Below are positions 53,746-61,999 of a stretch of 64,000 nt of DNA, in pieces. The first letter of the stretch is position 1. Each line of letters starts with the position of its first letter. Under the pieces are notes generated by a model. That model did no database searches. It was not told the DNA's origin and was given only the letters and a program-made list of their open reading frames with translations. The translations under genes were made by a program, and so were the position numbers. Origin of the DNA: Bradyrhizobium sp. 190 (lineage in GTDB: Bacteria; Pseudomonadota; Alphaproteobacteria; Rhizobiales; Xanthobacteraceae); contig NZ_JADPJL010000066.1 in NCBI RefSeq assembly GCF_023073415.1, positions 1 to 64,000 of the forward strand, in the 5' to 3' direction.

Positions 53746-55377
53746 GTGCAGGCAGGTGATAGCAGCGCGGCCAGGCAGCCGATCTGGTCGCAGGCGGCTG
53801 AACGCTTCCCGCCGGCCGACCGGGTTCTCTCGACCATTCTGACGCGGCAGGCCGCGCAATATCGCGACCGCACGCTGTTCGTCTTCGGCGAAACACGATG
53901 GAGCTATGCCGAGACGGCCGCGATCGCCGCCGCATCGGCCGCCCGACTGATGCGGGCAGGAATTCAGGCCGGCGACCGGGTCGCGCTGATGTGCTCGAAC
54001 CGGCCGGAATTCCTGGAAGTCTATCTCGGCTGCGCCTGGATGGGCGCCGTGACCGTGCCGATCAACACCGCGCTGCGCGGCATCCAGCTCAGCCACATCC
54101 TGCGCAACTCCACGCCGAAACTACTGGTGATCGAATCTGGCTTTATGCCGGCCATCGAAACGCTGGAACGCGATGTCGCGCTGCCGGATCTTATCTGGGC
54201 GATCGGCGATAGCGCGGCGTCTTCGGTCGTGCCGGGGTCGATCGCGCCGCTGCCTGCACTCGGCGAGGGGGCTCCGCCCGCGTCTGTGCGGCCGGGCGAC
54301 ACGGTCGCGATCCTCTATACGTCGGGTACCACCGGGCCTTCCAAGGGCGTCTGCTGCCCGCAGGCGCAGATGTTCTGGTGGGGCGTTTATTCGGCGCGTG
54401 CGCTTGGCATCCGCGAGGGCGATGTGCTGTTCACGACGCTGCCGCTGTTCCACACCAATGCGCTGAATGCGTTCTATCAGGCCCTCCTGAACGGCTGCAC
54501 CTACGCGCTCGAGCCGAAATTCTCAGCCTCCGGTTTCTGGGCTGCGGCGCGACGGCATCAGGCGACAGTCGGCTATCTCCTCGGCGCGATGGCCGTGATG
54601 CTGCTGACGCAGCCGAAATCCGCCGACGACACCGCGCATTTCCTGCGGGTCGCGCTCGGCGGCGGCGTCTCTGGTCAATTTCACGGTCCGTTTCTCGAAC
54701 GCTTCGGCGTGCCGCTGCTCGACGGCTACGGTTCGACCGAAACGAATTTCGTGTTCGCGGGCACGATCCCGTCCGACCGCCCCGGCACCATGGGCCATCT
54801 GGTCGAGGGCGTGGAGGCCTGCATCGTTGGTCCCGGCGACGCGCCTCTCCCGGACGGTGAGGCCGGCGAGTTGCTACTACGATCGCGCGAGCCGCTCGCA
54901 TTCGCGACGGGTTATTTCGGAATGCCGGACAAGACGGCTGAAGCGTGGCGAAATCTCTGGTTTCACACCGGCGACAGGGTGGTGCGCGATGCAGATGGTC
55001 ACTACCGCTTCGTCGACCGGATGAAGGATTCCATCCGCCGGCGCGGCGAGAATGTTTCGTCCTGGGAGGTGGAGCAGGTGCTGCTGAAGCATCCGGCAAT
55101 CGCGGCTTGCGCCATCTATCCGTTGCCGTCCGAGCTCGGAGAGGACGAGGTTGCAGCGGCCGTCCAGCTCGAACCCGGCCATGCGCTGGAGCCGATCGAT
55201 GCCGTCAGACACTGTGAGGGCAAGATGGCCTATTTCGCCGTGCCGCGGTTCGTCCGGATCGTCACCGAGATGCCGCTGACCGAGAACGGCAAGATACGAA
55301 AAGTCGCGCTGCGTCAGGCCGGGAGGACTCCGGACACCTGGGATCGCGATGCGGCGGGATACAAGCTGCGCCGCTAG
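53746..55377 (+). CDS. acyl-CoA synthetase (AMP-binding) 2
   Basis: 543 residues from GTG 53746, chosen because AGGAGG at 53735-53740 is 5 bp upstream; the TTG at 53689 is possible but overlaps nothing useful. Motifs: ILYTSGTTGPSKGVCCPQ, GYGSTETNFVF and FVDRMKDSIRRRGENVSSWE. Resembles crotonobetaine/carnitine-CoA-ligase-like synthetases. It ends 17 bp before the convergent MarR gene. Confidence 0.92.
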   Translation: MQAGDSSAARQPIWSQAAERFPPADRVLSTILTRQAAQYRDRTLFVFGETRWSYAETAAIAAASAARLMRAGIQAGDRVALMCSNRPEFLEVYLGCAWMGAVTVPINTALRGIQLSHILRNSTPKLLVIESGFMPAIETLERDVALPDLIWAIGDSAASSVVPGSIAPLPALGEGAPPASVRPGDTVAILYTSGTTGPSKGVCCPQAQMFWWGVYSARALGIREGDVLFTTLPLFHTNALNAFYQALLNGCTYALEPKFSASGFWAAARRHQATVGYLLGAMAVMLLTQPKSADDTAHFLRVALGGGVSGQFHGPFLERFGVPLLDGYGSTETNFVFAGTIPSDRPGTMGHLVEGVEACIVGPGDAPLPDGEAGELLLRSREPLAFATGYFGMPDKTAEAWRNLWFHTGDRVVRDADGHYRFVDRMKDSIRRRGENVSSWEVEQVLLKHPAIAACAIYPLPSELGEDEVAAAVQLEPGHALEPIDAVRHCEGKMAYFAVPRFVRIVTEMPLTENGKIRKVALRQAGRTPDTWDRDAAGYKLRR

Positions 55378-55394
55378 CCTTGCGGCGCGCGAGA

Positions 55395-55907
55395 TCAAGC
55401 GCGGGCCTGCTCCGTCGCGCGCTTCACGGCGTTCTTCAGGTCGTCGAGCTCCTTGACCAATCCGTCGAGCCGCCCTTTCGGGACTTCGGCAAGCAGCGAA
55501 GCCAGCCAAAGCCCATGCTTCTTCGCCATCCGCCTGAACGCCTTCCTGCCCTCGGCCGTCATGCAAACGATCTGCACGCGACGGTCGAGCGGCGACGGCG
55601 ACCGCGTGATGAAGCCATCTTCGACCAGGCGATCCACGATCGGGGTCAGATTCCCGGCCGTGACCATCAGGCGCTTTGGCAGCTCACCCAACACCAGCCC
55701 AACGGGCTCGCGATCGAGCTGCGCCAGCACGTCAAAGCGCGGCATCGTGAAGTCGAACTCTTCCCGGAACTGACGGCGAAGCTCGGCGCCGATCAACGAC
55801 GTGCAGGCAAGGAGGCGAAGCCATACCCTGACCTGGGCGCGGTTATCAGCGTCTTCCCCGGTCATGTTCTCTTCGTCGATCAGCGCGATCTCCTTGCCGG
55901 CCATCAA
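55395..55907 (-). CDS. MarR-family regulator of the acyl-CoA island
   Basis: 170 residues. The winged helix is at about 45-130: FDVLAQLDREPVGLVLGELP, RLMVTAGNLTPIVDRLVEDG and the wing SPLDRRVQIVCM. Regulators of this class respond to aromatic acids or CoA esters. An operator copy (C) lies 73 bp upstream of the start, indicating autoregulation, and other copies precede the ligase genes and the thioesterase gene. Confidence 0.93.
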   Translation of the reverse strand: MMAGKEIALIDEENMTGEDADNRAQVRVWLRLLACTSLIGAELRRQFREEFDFTMPRFDVLAQLDREPVGLVLGELPKRLMVTAGNLTPIVDRLVEDGFITRSPSPLDRRVQIVCMTAEGRKAFRRMAKKHGLWLASLLAEVPKGRLDGLVKELDDLKNAVKRATEQARA

Positions 55908-55979
55908 CCCATGCCTCCCGAAATTCCCTTCTGCGGCCGAGCGGGTCGGCAGCAGAAAGTTCTGAAACGAACGTGTAAA

Positions 55980-55997
55980 TTCTTTAGGACCAAATCA
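55980..55997. promoter_or_regulatory. MarR operator copy C
   Basis: TTCTTTAGGACCAAATCA, an 18-base 7-4-7 block with weaker arms than B and D. It matches copy D at about 13 of 18 positions. It lies upstream of the MarR gene itself. Confidence 0.45.
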
Positions 55998-56241
55998 AGT
56001 TCCCGGCGGACGCGTGGTACGAACGATCTCGCTTCTGGATTCGGACGCCTGCCGCACTTCGACCGTAGCGGAGGATATCGTGGCTGGGCAAGCGTGGCGG
56101 GTCTGCCCATGCAGGAAACCACCCAAATTTGCTCGAAAATGTGGCTCTGCACTTCAACGCGGAATTGCCGATTGAGGGACGGGGCACGGCGTATGGAGAC
56201 TTCAATGCTCGACTCTGCGCGCCGGCCCGGCTATAAAATAA

Positions 56242-56259
56242 TACTTTATACCTAAACTA
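56242..56259. promoter_or_regulatory. MarR operator copy D
   Basis: Arms TACTTTA and TAAACTA with spacer TACC. Differs from copy B only in the two bases after the left arm. It lies 16 bp upstream of the thioesterase start. The gap 55908-56274 (367 bp) holds copies C and D and no gene that I can see. Confidence 0.65.
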
Positions 56260-56274
56260 AAATGAACCCACCGC

Positions 56275-56772
56275 ATGGCCCGTTTTGAATCCATGACACT
56301 CTCCGAGCTACCGAACGGCATCTGGCGCACGCGCCTGCCGGTGCGCTTCGGCTCCTGCGATCCGGCCGGAATCGTTTACACGCCGGAATATCTCAACCTG
56401 TTCAACGGCGTGATCGAGGACTGGTACGGCGATGCGCTGGGACTGCCCTATCACGAACTGGTCGGAACGCGACGGACCGGCCTTGGCTATGCGCACGTCT
56501 CGGCGGATTTCGCCAAGCCCAGCCGCATGGGCGACGTCCTCGACGTCGCGGTCATCGTGCGCGATATCGGACGCACCTCGGTGAAGCTCACGGTCCACGC
56601 GTTCAAGGATGGCACCGAGTGCGTACGCGCCACCTTCGTGACCGTGACGACCTCATTGGTGGATCACAAATCGATTGCGTTGCCCGACGACATGCGTCTC
56701 GCGTTGAAAAATTATCAGGCGAATTGCGACGCGTCGGTATCGGAGTTCGTCGTAACGGTGGGCGCATGCTAG
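56275..56772 (+). CDS. acyl-CoA thioesterase (4HBT-like)
   Basis: 165 residues from ATG 56275; ATG 56293 is an alternative. The hotdog motif RFGSCDPAGIVYTPEYLNL carries the catalytic Asp of 4-hydroxybenzoyl-CoA thioesterases. Residues GLGYAHVSADFAKPSRMGD follow as expected. It hydrolyses CoA esters and probably recycles CoA in this island. The operator D is immediately upstream. Confidence 0.9.
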   Translation: MARFESMTLSELPNGIWRTRLPVRFGSCDPAGIVYTPEYLNLFNGVIEDWYGDALGLPYHELVGTRRTGLGYAHVSADFAKPSRMGDVLDVAVIVRDIGRTSVKLTVHAFKDGTECVRATFVTVTTSLVDHKSIALPDDMRLALKNYQANCDASVSEFVVTVGAC

Positions 56773-56839
56773 GCTCTCTTCCGGGTTGGAAGCAATCAAG
56801 CTCCATTGGCTTGTCCAACTGCCCCGAAGGAGCCCCCCA

Positions 56840-57094
56840 TTGCGTCTATTGGCTTGTACGATTCTGACCATCGCAGCGGTAGTTGCAGCCGTGTCCGCGC
56901 ATGCCCAGACCTACGATCCGAACTACCCGGTCTGCCTGCAAACCTACGCCATTGGCGGCGGCAATATCGATTGCAGCTTCACTTCGCTGGCACAGTGCGC
57001 CGCGTCCGCATCGGGCCGTTCGGCGCAGTGCCTGAACAATCCGTATTTCGCGCAGGGCGGTAGGAAACTGCTTCGGCAACGCGGCGTTTACTAG
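56840..57094 (+). CDS. DUF3551-like small secreted protein
   Basis: 84 residues from TTG 56840 (AAGGAG upstream). The signal peptide spans 1-23 and ends SAHAQ. The mature part has four cysteines in YPVCLQTY, IDCSFTSLAQCAAS and AQCLNNPYF, the DUF3551 pattern. Bradyrhizobium carries many such genes. It may be held by two disulfides in the periplasm. Function unknown. Confidence 0.8.
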   Translation: MRLLACTILTIAAVVAAVSAHAQTYDPNYPVCLQTYAIGGGNIDCSFTSLAQCAASASGRSAQCLNNPYFAQGGRKLLRQRGVY

Positions 57095-57194
57095 AGGCGG
57101 CTGCATCGGCTTGCTTCGGAGGCGACATGCCCAATTTTGCCCATGCCATCGCTTCTACGTATAATCCAGCGAACCACCCATTCCGCGAGGTCAT

Positions 57195-58835
57195 GTGACT
57201 GCCCCCAATCCCGCTGCCGGCAAACCGGTCGATTCCGCCTCCCTTGTCAACGTGCCGCAGTTGGTAACGGCCTATTTTGCGTCGAAACCGGATCCCTCCG
57301 ATCCCACCCAGCGCGTTGCTTTCGGAACCTCGGGCCATCGCGGGACGTCGCTGAAAAACTCCTTCAACGAAAATCATATCCTGGCGACGACGCAGGCGAT
57401 CTGCGATCACCGCCGCGAAACCGGGCTGACCGGCCCGCTGTTCGTCGGCATCGATACCCATGCGCTCGCCGAGCCGGCGCTGGTGAGCGCGGTGGAAGTG
57501 TTTGCCGCCAACGGCGTCGACATCATGATCGACGAGCGCGGCGGCTACACGCCGACGCCCGTCATCTCGCATGCGATCCTGAGCTACAATAAAGGCCGAA
57601 CGAGCGGACTTGCCGATGGTGTCGTCATCTCGCCGTCGCATAATCCACCCGAGGATGGCGGTTACAAATACAACCCGCCGCATGGTGGCCCGGCCGACAC
57701 GGATGTGACGGCCAAGGTCGAAAAGGCCGCCAACGCCTACATGGAAGCCGACATGAAGGGCGTTGCGCGGGTGCCGTATGAGCGCGCCCGCAAGGCGCCC
57801 TCGACGCATCTGCACGACTACATCCGTCCCTATGTCGCCGATCTCGGCAATGCCGTGGACATGGCGCTGATCAAATCATCGGGCGTGAAAATCGGGATCG
57901 ATCCGCTGGGCGGCGCCGCCGTTCATTACTGGCAGCCGCTGATCGAGCATTACGGAATCGATGCGACAGTTGTGAACGACGCCGTCGACCCGACGTTCCG
58001 TTTCATGACGGCGGACTGGGATGGAAAAATCCGCATGGATTGTTCCTCGCCGTTCGCGATGGCGAGCCTGATTGCGATGCGCGACAGGTTCGACGTCGCC
58101 TTTGCCAACGACACCGACGCCGACCGGCACGGCATCGTGACGCGCACGGGTGGCCTGATGAATCCGAACCATTTTCTTGCGGCTGCGATCGCCTATCTGT
58201 TCGAGCATCGGCCGCAATGGGGCAGCGAGGCCGCGATCGGCAAGACCATCGTCTCCAGCTCGATCATCGACCGTGTCGCGGCTAAGCTGAACCGCAAGCT
58301 GGTCGAAACCCCGGTCGGTTTCAAATGGTTCGTCGAAGGCCTCGGCAGCGGTGCGTTCGGATTCGCCGGCGAGGAAAGCGCCGGCGCATCGTTTCTCAAG
58401 CGCGACGGCTCGGTCTGGACGACCGACAAAGATGGCATGGTGATGGGACTGCTCGCCGCCGAAATCCTCGGCCGAACCGGCCGCGACCCAAGCCAGTTGT
58501 TTGCCACTCTGACCGCCGAACTCGGCGTGCCCTACTACGAGCGAATCGACGTGCCGGCGACGCCGAAGCAGAAGAGCGCGCTGAAGGCGCTCGGGCCGGA
58601 GCAGCTCGATATGCGCCAGCTTGCCGGTGAACCGGTCAGCGCGATTCGGACCCGGGCGCCGGGCAACGATCAATCCTTCGGCGGCATCAAGGTCGAAACC
58701 GAGGCGGGATGGTTTGCCGCGCGGCCATCGGGCACTGAAGACGTCTACAAGATCTACGCCGAGAGTTTCCGAGACCGGGGCCATCTGAAGACAATTCAGC
58801 AGGATGCCCAGCGCGCCATCGCCAAGGCCTTCTGA
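57195..58835 (+). CDS. pgm: phosphoglucomutase (alpha-D-glucose specific)
   Basis: 546 residues from GTG 57195. The phosphoserine loop is SPSHNPP at 146-152 (Ser148), the metal loop DTDADR and the phosphate-binding RPSGTEDVYKIY at the end. FGTSGHRGTS near 43-52 is also typical. It interconverts glucose 1- and 6-phosphate for glycogen and exopolysaccharide synthesis. Stands alone; no glg gene is near. Confidence 0.96.
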   Translation: MTAPNPAAGKPVDSASLVNVPQLVTAYFASKPDPSDPTQRVAFGTSGHRGTSLKNSFNENHILATTQAICDHRRETGLTGPLFVGIDTHALAEPALVSAVEVFAANGVDIMIDERGGYTPTPVISHAILSYNKGRTSGLADGVVISPSHNPPEDGGYKYNPPHGGPADTDVTAKVEKAANAYMEADMKGVARVPYERARKAPSTHLHDYIRPYVADLGNAVDMALIKSSGVKIGIDPLGGAAVHYWQPLIEHYGIDATVVNDAVDPTFRFMTADWDGKIRMDCSSPFAMASLIAMRDRFDVAFANDTDADRHGIVTRTGGLMNPNHFLAAAIAYLFEHRPQWGSEAAIGKTIVSSSIIDRVAAKLNRKLVETPVGFKWFVEGLGSGAFGFAGEESAGASFLKRDGSVWTTDKDGMVMGLLAAEILGRTGRDPSQLFATLTAELGVPYYERIDVPATPKQKSALKALGPEQLDMRQLAGEPVSAIRTRAPGNDQSFGGIKVETEAGWFAARPSGTEDVYKIYAESFRDRGHLKTIQQDAQRAIAKAF

Positions 58836-59096
58836 TTTCGCGGTGATGCGGTTCGGGCAACGGGAAATCCCCGGCCGCTCGCGTTGGGAAGAATGTTGCG
58901 CCAGGCTGCGCCTGATTGCACCGGTTCGCCACAATCCTGACCCGACGGGAACTGCGGAATTGAATTTCGGGCGCCGCCGCACTTGCGATCACGCTGAAAT
59001 CACGAAGGCGGACGCAGTGTTAAACTCGGGAGCTAGCTGCCAGAAAGCCGCCCGGATGGGGGGCCTGTAAGCTATAACGAGGTACCGGGGGATGAA
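58836..59096. other. intergenic region
   Basis: 261 bp between pgm and the small hypothetical gene. I see no ORF, hairpin with T tract or RNA gene here. It presumably contains the promoter of the 59097 gene. Confidence 0.5.
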
Positions 59097-59414
59097 ATGA
59101 GTGCGGAATCGGTCGTCTACTATCTGAATCGCGTGCCTGAGAGCGATCCGAATGACCAAACCGAATGGCTTTTGACGGCATTGGGGCAATATACCGGCGC
59201 GGAACTGCGCGAACTGCTCTATGTAGCGGAAGAGCCGGGATTCTTTGAATTGATGCGCGGGCTGTTTGCGCTTTCGGACGAGAATCGTGCCGTCCTGCAG
59301 CACTTTCTCGAAACCGGTCATCCGCCGGCCATGAAGGCGGCGATCGACCCGAAGGGCCGGTTGACGATCGAGCACGAGCAGCGCGTAAAAGTGCTTCCTG
59401 TGATCGCAAATTAG
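59097..59414 (+). CDS. 105-residue hypothetical protein
   Basis: A soluble, mostly helical protein, ESVVYYLNRVPESDPNDQTE at the start and ALSDENRAVLQHFLETGHPP in the middle. No cofactor or metal motif is seen. It precedes the Xre regulator on the same strand by 58 bp, so they may be linked. Family not recognised. Confidence 0.6.
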   Translation: MSAESVVYYLNRVPESDPNDQTEWLLTALGQYTGAELRELLYVAEEPGFFELMRGLFALSDENRAVLQHFLETGHPPAMKAAIDPKGRLTIEHEQRVKVLPVIAN

Positions 59415-59472
59415 CGCCCACAGTTCCTGAGGTTGTGCTAGGGTTCCAGCTTGAACAGTTGGGAGCCTGCCC

Positions 59473-59919
59473 ATGGCGACGAGGAAGTCTGGCCCGCTCG
59501 ATGTGATGGTGGGCGCCAGGATTCGTATGTTGCGGGTCAATCGCGGCATGAGCCAAACCATGCTCGCGGAACGGATCGGCGTTACCTTTCAACAGGTCCA
59601 GAAATACGAGCGGGGCGCCAACCGGGTTGGCGCCAGCCGGTTGTCGCAAATAGCTTCCGTGCTGGGTGTTTCGGTCGGCGAGCTGTTCGAATCTCCGGGG
59701 GCCGGATCTCCCGGCTTGAGTTCGCCGGTTCGCTTGCTTGCCGAGCCGGGGGCCTTGCGCGTTCTCAAGGCCTATGCGCGAACGACCAGTCCGCATGTTC
59801 GGCTTTGCATCGCGAAGCTGGTTGAAAGCGTCGCCAGTCGAACTCCCGGAGCGAAGGCCACGGTCGCAATGTTCAATACTGCCGATCGTGAGCGGCGGAA
59901 GTTTCCCTCGCGAAGATAG
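59473..59919 (+). CDS. Xre-family (HTH_3) transcriptional regulator
   Basis: 148 residues. The helix-turn-helix is at about 17-70: RVNRGMSQTMLAERIGVTFQ, QVQKYERGANRVGASRLSQI and ASVLGVSVGELFE. The C-terminal half is a short domain ending in a basic tail. Such regulators are abundant in Bradyrhizobium. Possible targets are the convergent 59977 gene or the small gene upstream. Confidence 0.93.
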   Translation: MATRKSGPLDVMVGARIRMLRVNRGMSQTMLAERIGVTFQQVQKYERGANRVGASRLSQIASVLGVSVGELFESPGAGSPGLSSPVRLLAEPGALRVLKAYARTTSPHVRLCIAKLVESVASRTPGAKATVAMFNTADRERRKFPSRR

Positions 59920-59976
59920 TCTTCCGCAGGAAGACGAGCGGCAATCTCGTGCCGCCCCTCAATCCGGTTGGAGGCG

Positions 59977-60531
59977 TCAGCCGGTCGCGCGAATCGCAAG
60001 CCGCTCCGGCGGCCTGCTGCCGGGAATGAACTCGCCGATCCAGTCACGGCGCGTCGCTTCGATATGCCAGGACATTGCCTCGGCCGAATAGGGTGCCGGA
60101 TCGGGAATGTCCTTGCGGACCTCCTTGCCGTCGAGCCAGCCGCAGCTGTGCGAGTAGCGCGCCTTGCAGACGAGATGGATATCGCCGTGGTCCTGCAGCA
60201 GCACGTAACCGTCGGCCGGAAAAAACGTGCCGGCAAGCTCGATCGCACCAGGCAACTGGCGGACCAACAGGAACGTGCTGGTGGATTGCGATTCCGACTC
60301 GGAAACCAGCACGCCGACCAGACTGTGGATCGGCGCGATTACCTGCGGTGCAACCAGTGCGAGAGGCTCCGTGATCGGGCCGGCCGTCGCAATCGAGAGA
60401 TATTCGCCCTCCGGTCCCCAACGGCAGGCGATCAGCCATTCGCGGCTGCGGCTACGAATCAAGGTAGGCTTGGCATAATCTGAGCGGGCAATATCTGCTG
60501 CCATGGCTATGACTAAGGCTTTCGCGAGCAT
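59977..60531 (-). CDS. hypothetical protein divergent from the YcaO gene
   Basis: 184 residues from ATG 60531, with the strong GGAGGAACTT upstream; the longer frame has a poorer site. The centre has ISIATAGPITEPLALVAPQV-like and SLVGVLVSESESQ segments and an ending ERLAIRATG. No catalytic motif is recognised. It faces the YcaO gene across 68 bp and may belong with it, for example as a substrate-handling or partner protein. Confidence 0.6.
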   Translation of the reverse strand: MLAKALVIAMAADIARSDYAKPTLIRSRSREWLIACRWGPEGEYLSIATAGPITEPLALVAPQVIAPIHSLVGVLVSESESQSTSTFLLVRQLPGAIELAGTFFPADGYVLLQDHGDIHLVCKARYSHSCGWLDGKEVRKDIPDPAPYSAEAMSWHIEATRRDWIGEFIPGSRPPERLAIRATG

Positions 60532-60599
60532 AAGTTCCTCCGGGGCGAGGGCGGGCTGGCCTCTCGTCCGGAGAATGCGCGTCAAGTCGTGAGGTCACC

Positions 60600-61961
60600 G
60601 TGAGCGGTACCGAAAATTCGATGCAGGAATTGTTTGCACGCGCGGCATCGTTGCTTATTGGCAACGAAGTGGACGCCGCGGGCGATCACGATGCCAGACA
60701 CATCCTGCAGGCGCTGGAATATGCCTCGGAATCCGGCAACCCGATTGATCCTGAGACCGCGAATCGCGCGCATCTGCTCATCGCGGCTTCCCGATTTGCG
60801 CGGGTGTTCGAACTGGCCTCACCCGATGCGCCCGGCCTGTTCAGCTTTGGCGCGCAATTCGATCCAGCGCTTGCCGATTCCTTGCATGACGGAAGCCCGG
60901 TGGTCGGTGTTTCCGGCGTCGGTCTGACGTTGCGGGATGCATTTCAGGGCTGCATCGGTGAGGGAATCGAGTATCTGTCTCAATTGCAGGCCGGGAGCGA
61001 CCTGTTGCTCAAACGGGGCGTCGACGACTGGGCCGGAAAACTCGGTCCGAAGGCGCTGGAGCTGGTGGCTGCCGTTTCAGAACGCCGCATGCAACCAGAG
61101 CGAGCGCTTTCCTGGTGCCGCGCAACGCGGCTGACCGACGGCGGCGAAGCGTGGCTTCCGGCCGACATCTGCCTGCGCCGTCCGCCGGCGCAGCGCGACT
61201 TCGCGCCGCCATTCCCCTTGAGCATCGGATCGGCCGCCGGTCCGTCACGGGATGCCGCAGCACTGCACGGCCTGCTGGAATTGATCGAGCGCGATGCGGC
61301 CAGCCTGTGGTGGCGGGGCGGTCAACTGGCCCGATCGATTCCGCCGCAGCATGAAGCCGGCATCGTGGCGGAAGGTTTGTTGCGACAGCTCCGGAATGGC
61401 GCATCGGTGCAGCGCCGGACATGGCTGCTCGATATCACGACGGATATCGGCGTGCCCTGCGTCGCGGCCGTCTCGTGCCGGGCGGACGGTTTCGGGTTCG
61501 CTTTCGGCCTCGCCGCGCGGCCGGTGCTTGAGGCCGCGGCCCGCTCGGCTACGCTTGAAATGTGTCAGTTCGAACTGGCCGACGCCGTCGTTATAGCCAA
61601 ACGTAGCGAGCGGGGCGATGACGCGCTCAACGCCCAGGATCGCACCCACCTGCAGCGCGCGGCGATCGATGCCGATCAGTGCAGACTGTTGCAGCCGGTT
61701 GCGGAGTACGCGGCCCATCTGCCGCTTCGCGCAACTGAAGCGAGCGTCATATTTGAACTGATCGTACAGCGGTTGGAGAAACTGGGAATCGAGACATTCT
61801 GCCTCGATCTGACGCGGCAGCGCTTCGCCGTTCCCGTGGTCCGCGTGATTGCCCCGGGCCTGCAACTCGAGCCTTCCGAAATCGTCACGGCCAGGCTGCA
61901 AGATACGATTGCGCGAACCGGGGGCGGCGCAACCTATACCGGAGGTGTTTCTTTGATATAG
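60600..61961 (+). CDS. YcaO-family protein
   Basis: 453 residues from GTG 60600, preceded by GTGAGGTCACC; ATG 60621 is an alternative. The YcaO ATP-binding pattern is visible: GCIGEGIEYLSQ near 118-129, GSAAGPSRDAAALHGLLELI then ERDA near 210-235, and the C-terminal region where family residues bind. YcaO enzymes phosphorylate backbone amides to form azolines or thioamides in RiPPs, or modify ribosomal protein S12 or McrA. No precursor peptide or E1-like partner is seen nearby, so the substrate is open. Confidence 0.88.
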   Translation: MSGTENSMQELFARAASLLIGNEVDAAGDHDARHILQALEYASESGNPIDPETANRAHLLIAASRFARVFELASPDAPGLFSFGAQFDPALADSLHDGSPVVGVSGVGLTLRDAFQGCIGEGIEYLSQLQAGSDLLLKRGVDDWAGKLGPKALELVAAVSERRMQPERALSWCRATRLTDGGEAWLPADICLRRPPAQRDFAPPFPLSIGSAAGPSRDAAALHGLLELIERDAASLWWRGGQLARSIPPQHEAGIVAEGLLRQLRNGASVQRRTWLLDITTDIGVPCVAAVSCRADGFGFAFGLAARPVLEAAARSATLEMCQFELADAVVIAKRSERGDDALNAQDRTHLQRAAIDADQCRLLQPVAEYAAHLPLRATEASVIFELIVQRLEKLGIETFCLDLTRQRFAVPVVRVIAPGLQLEPSEIVTARLQDTIARTGGGATYTGGVSLI

Positions 61962-61999
61962 ACTGGCTGGAATTAACCAACCGGTTCCGGAAACCCTGC

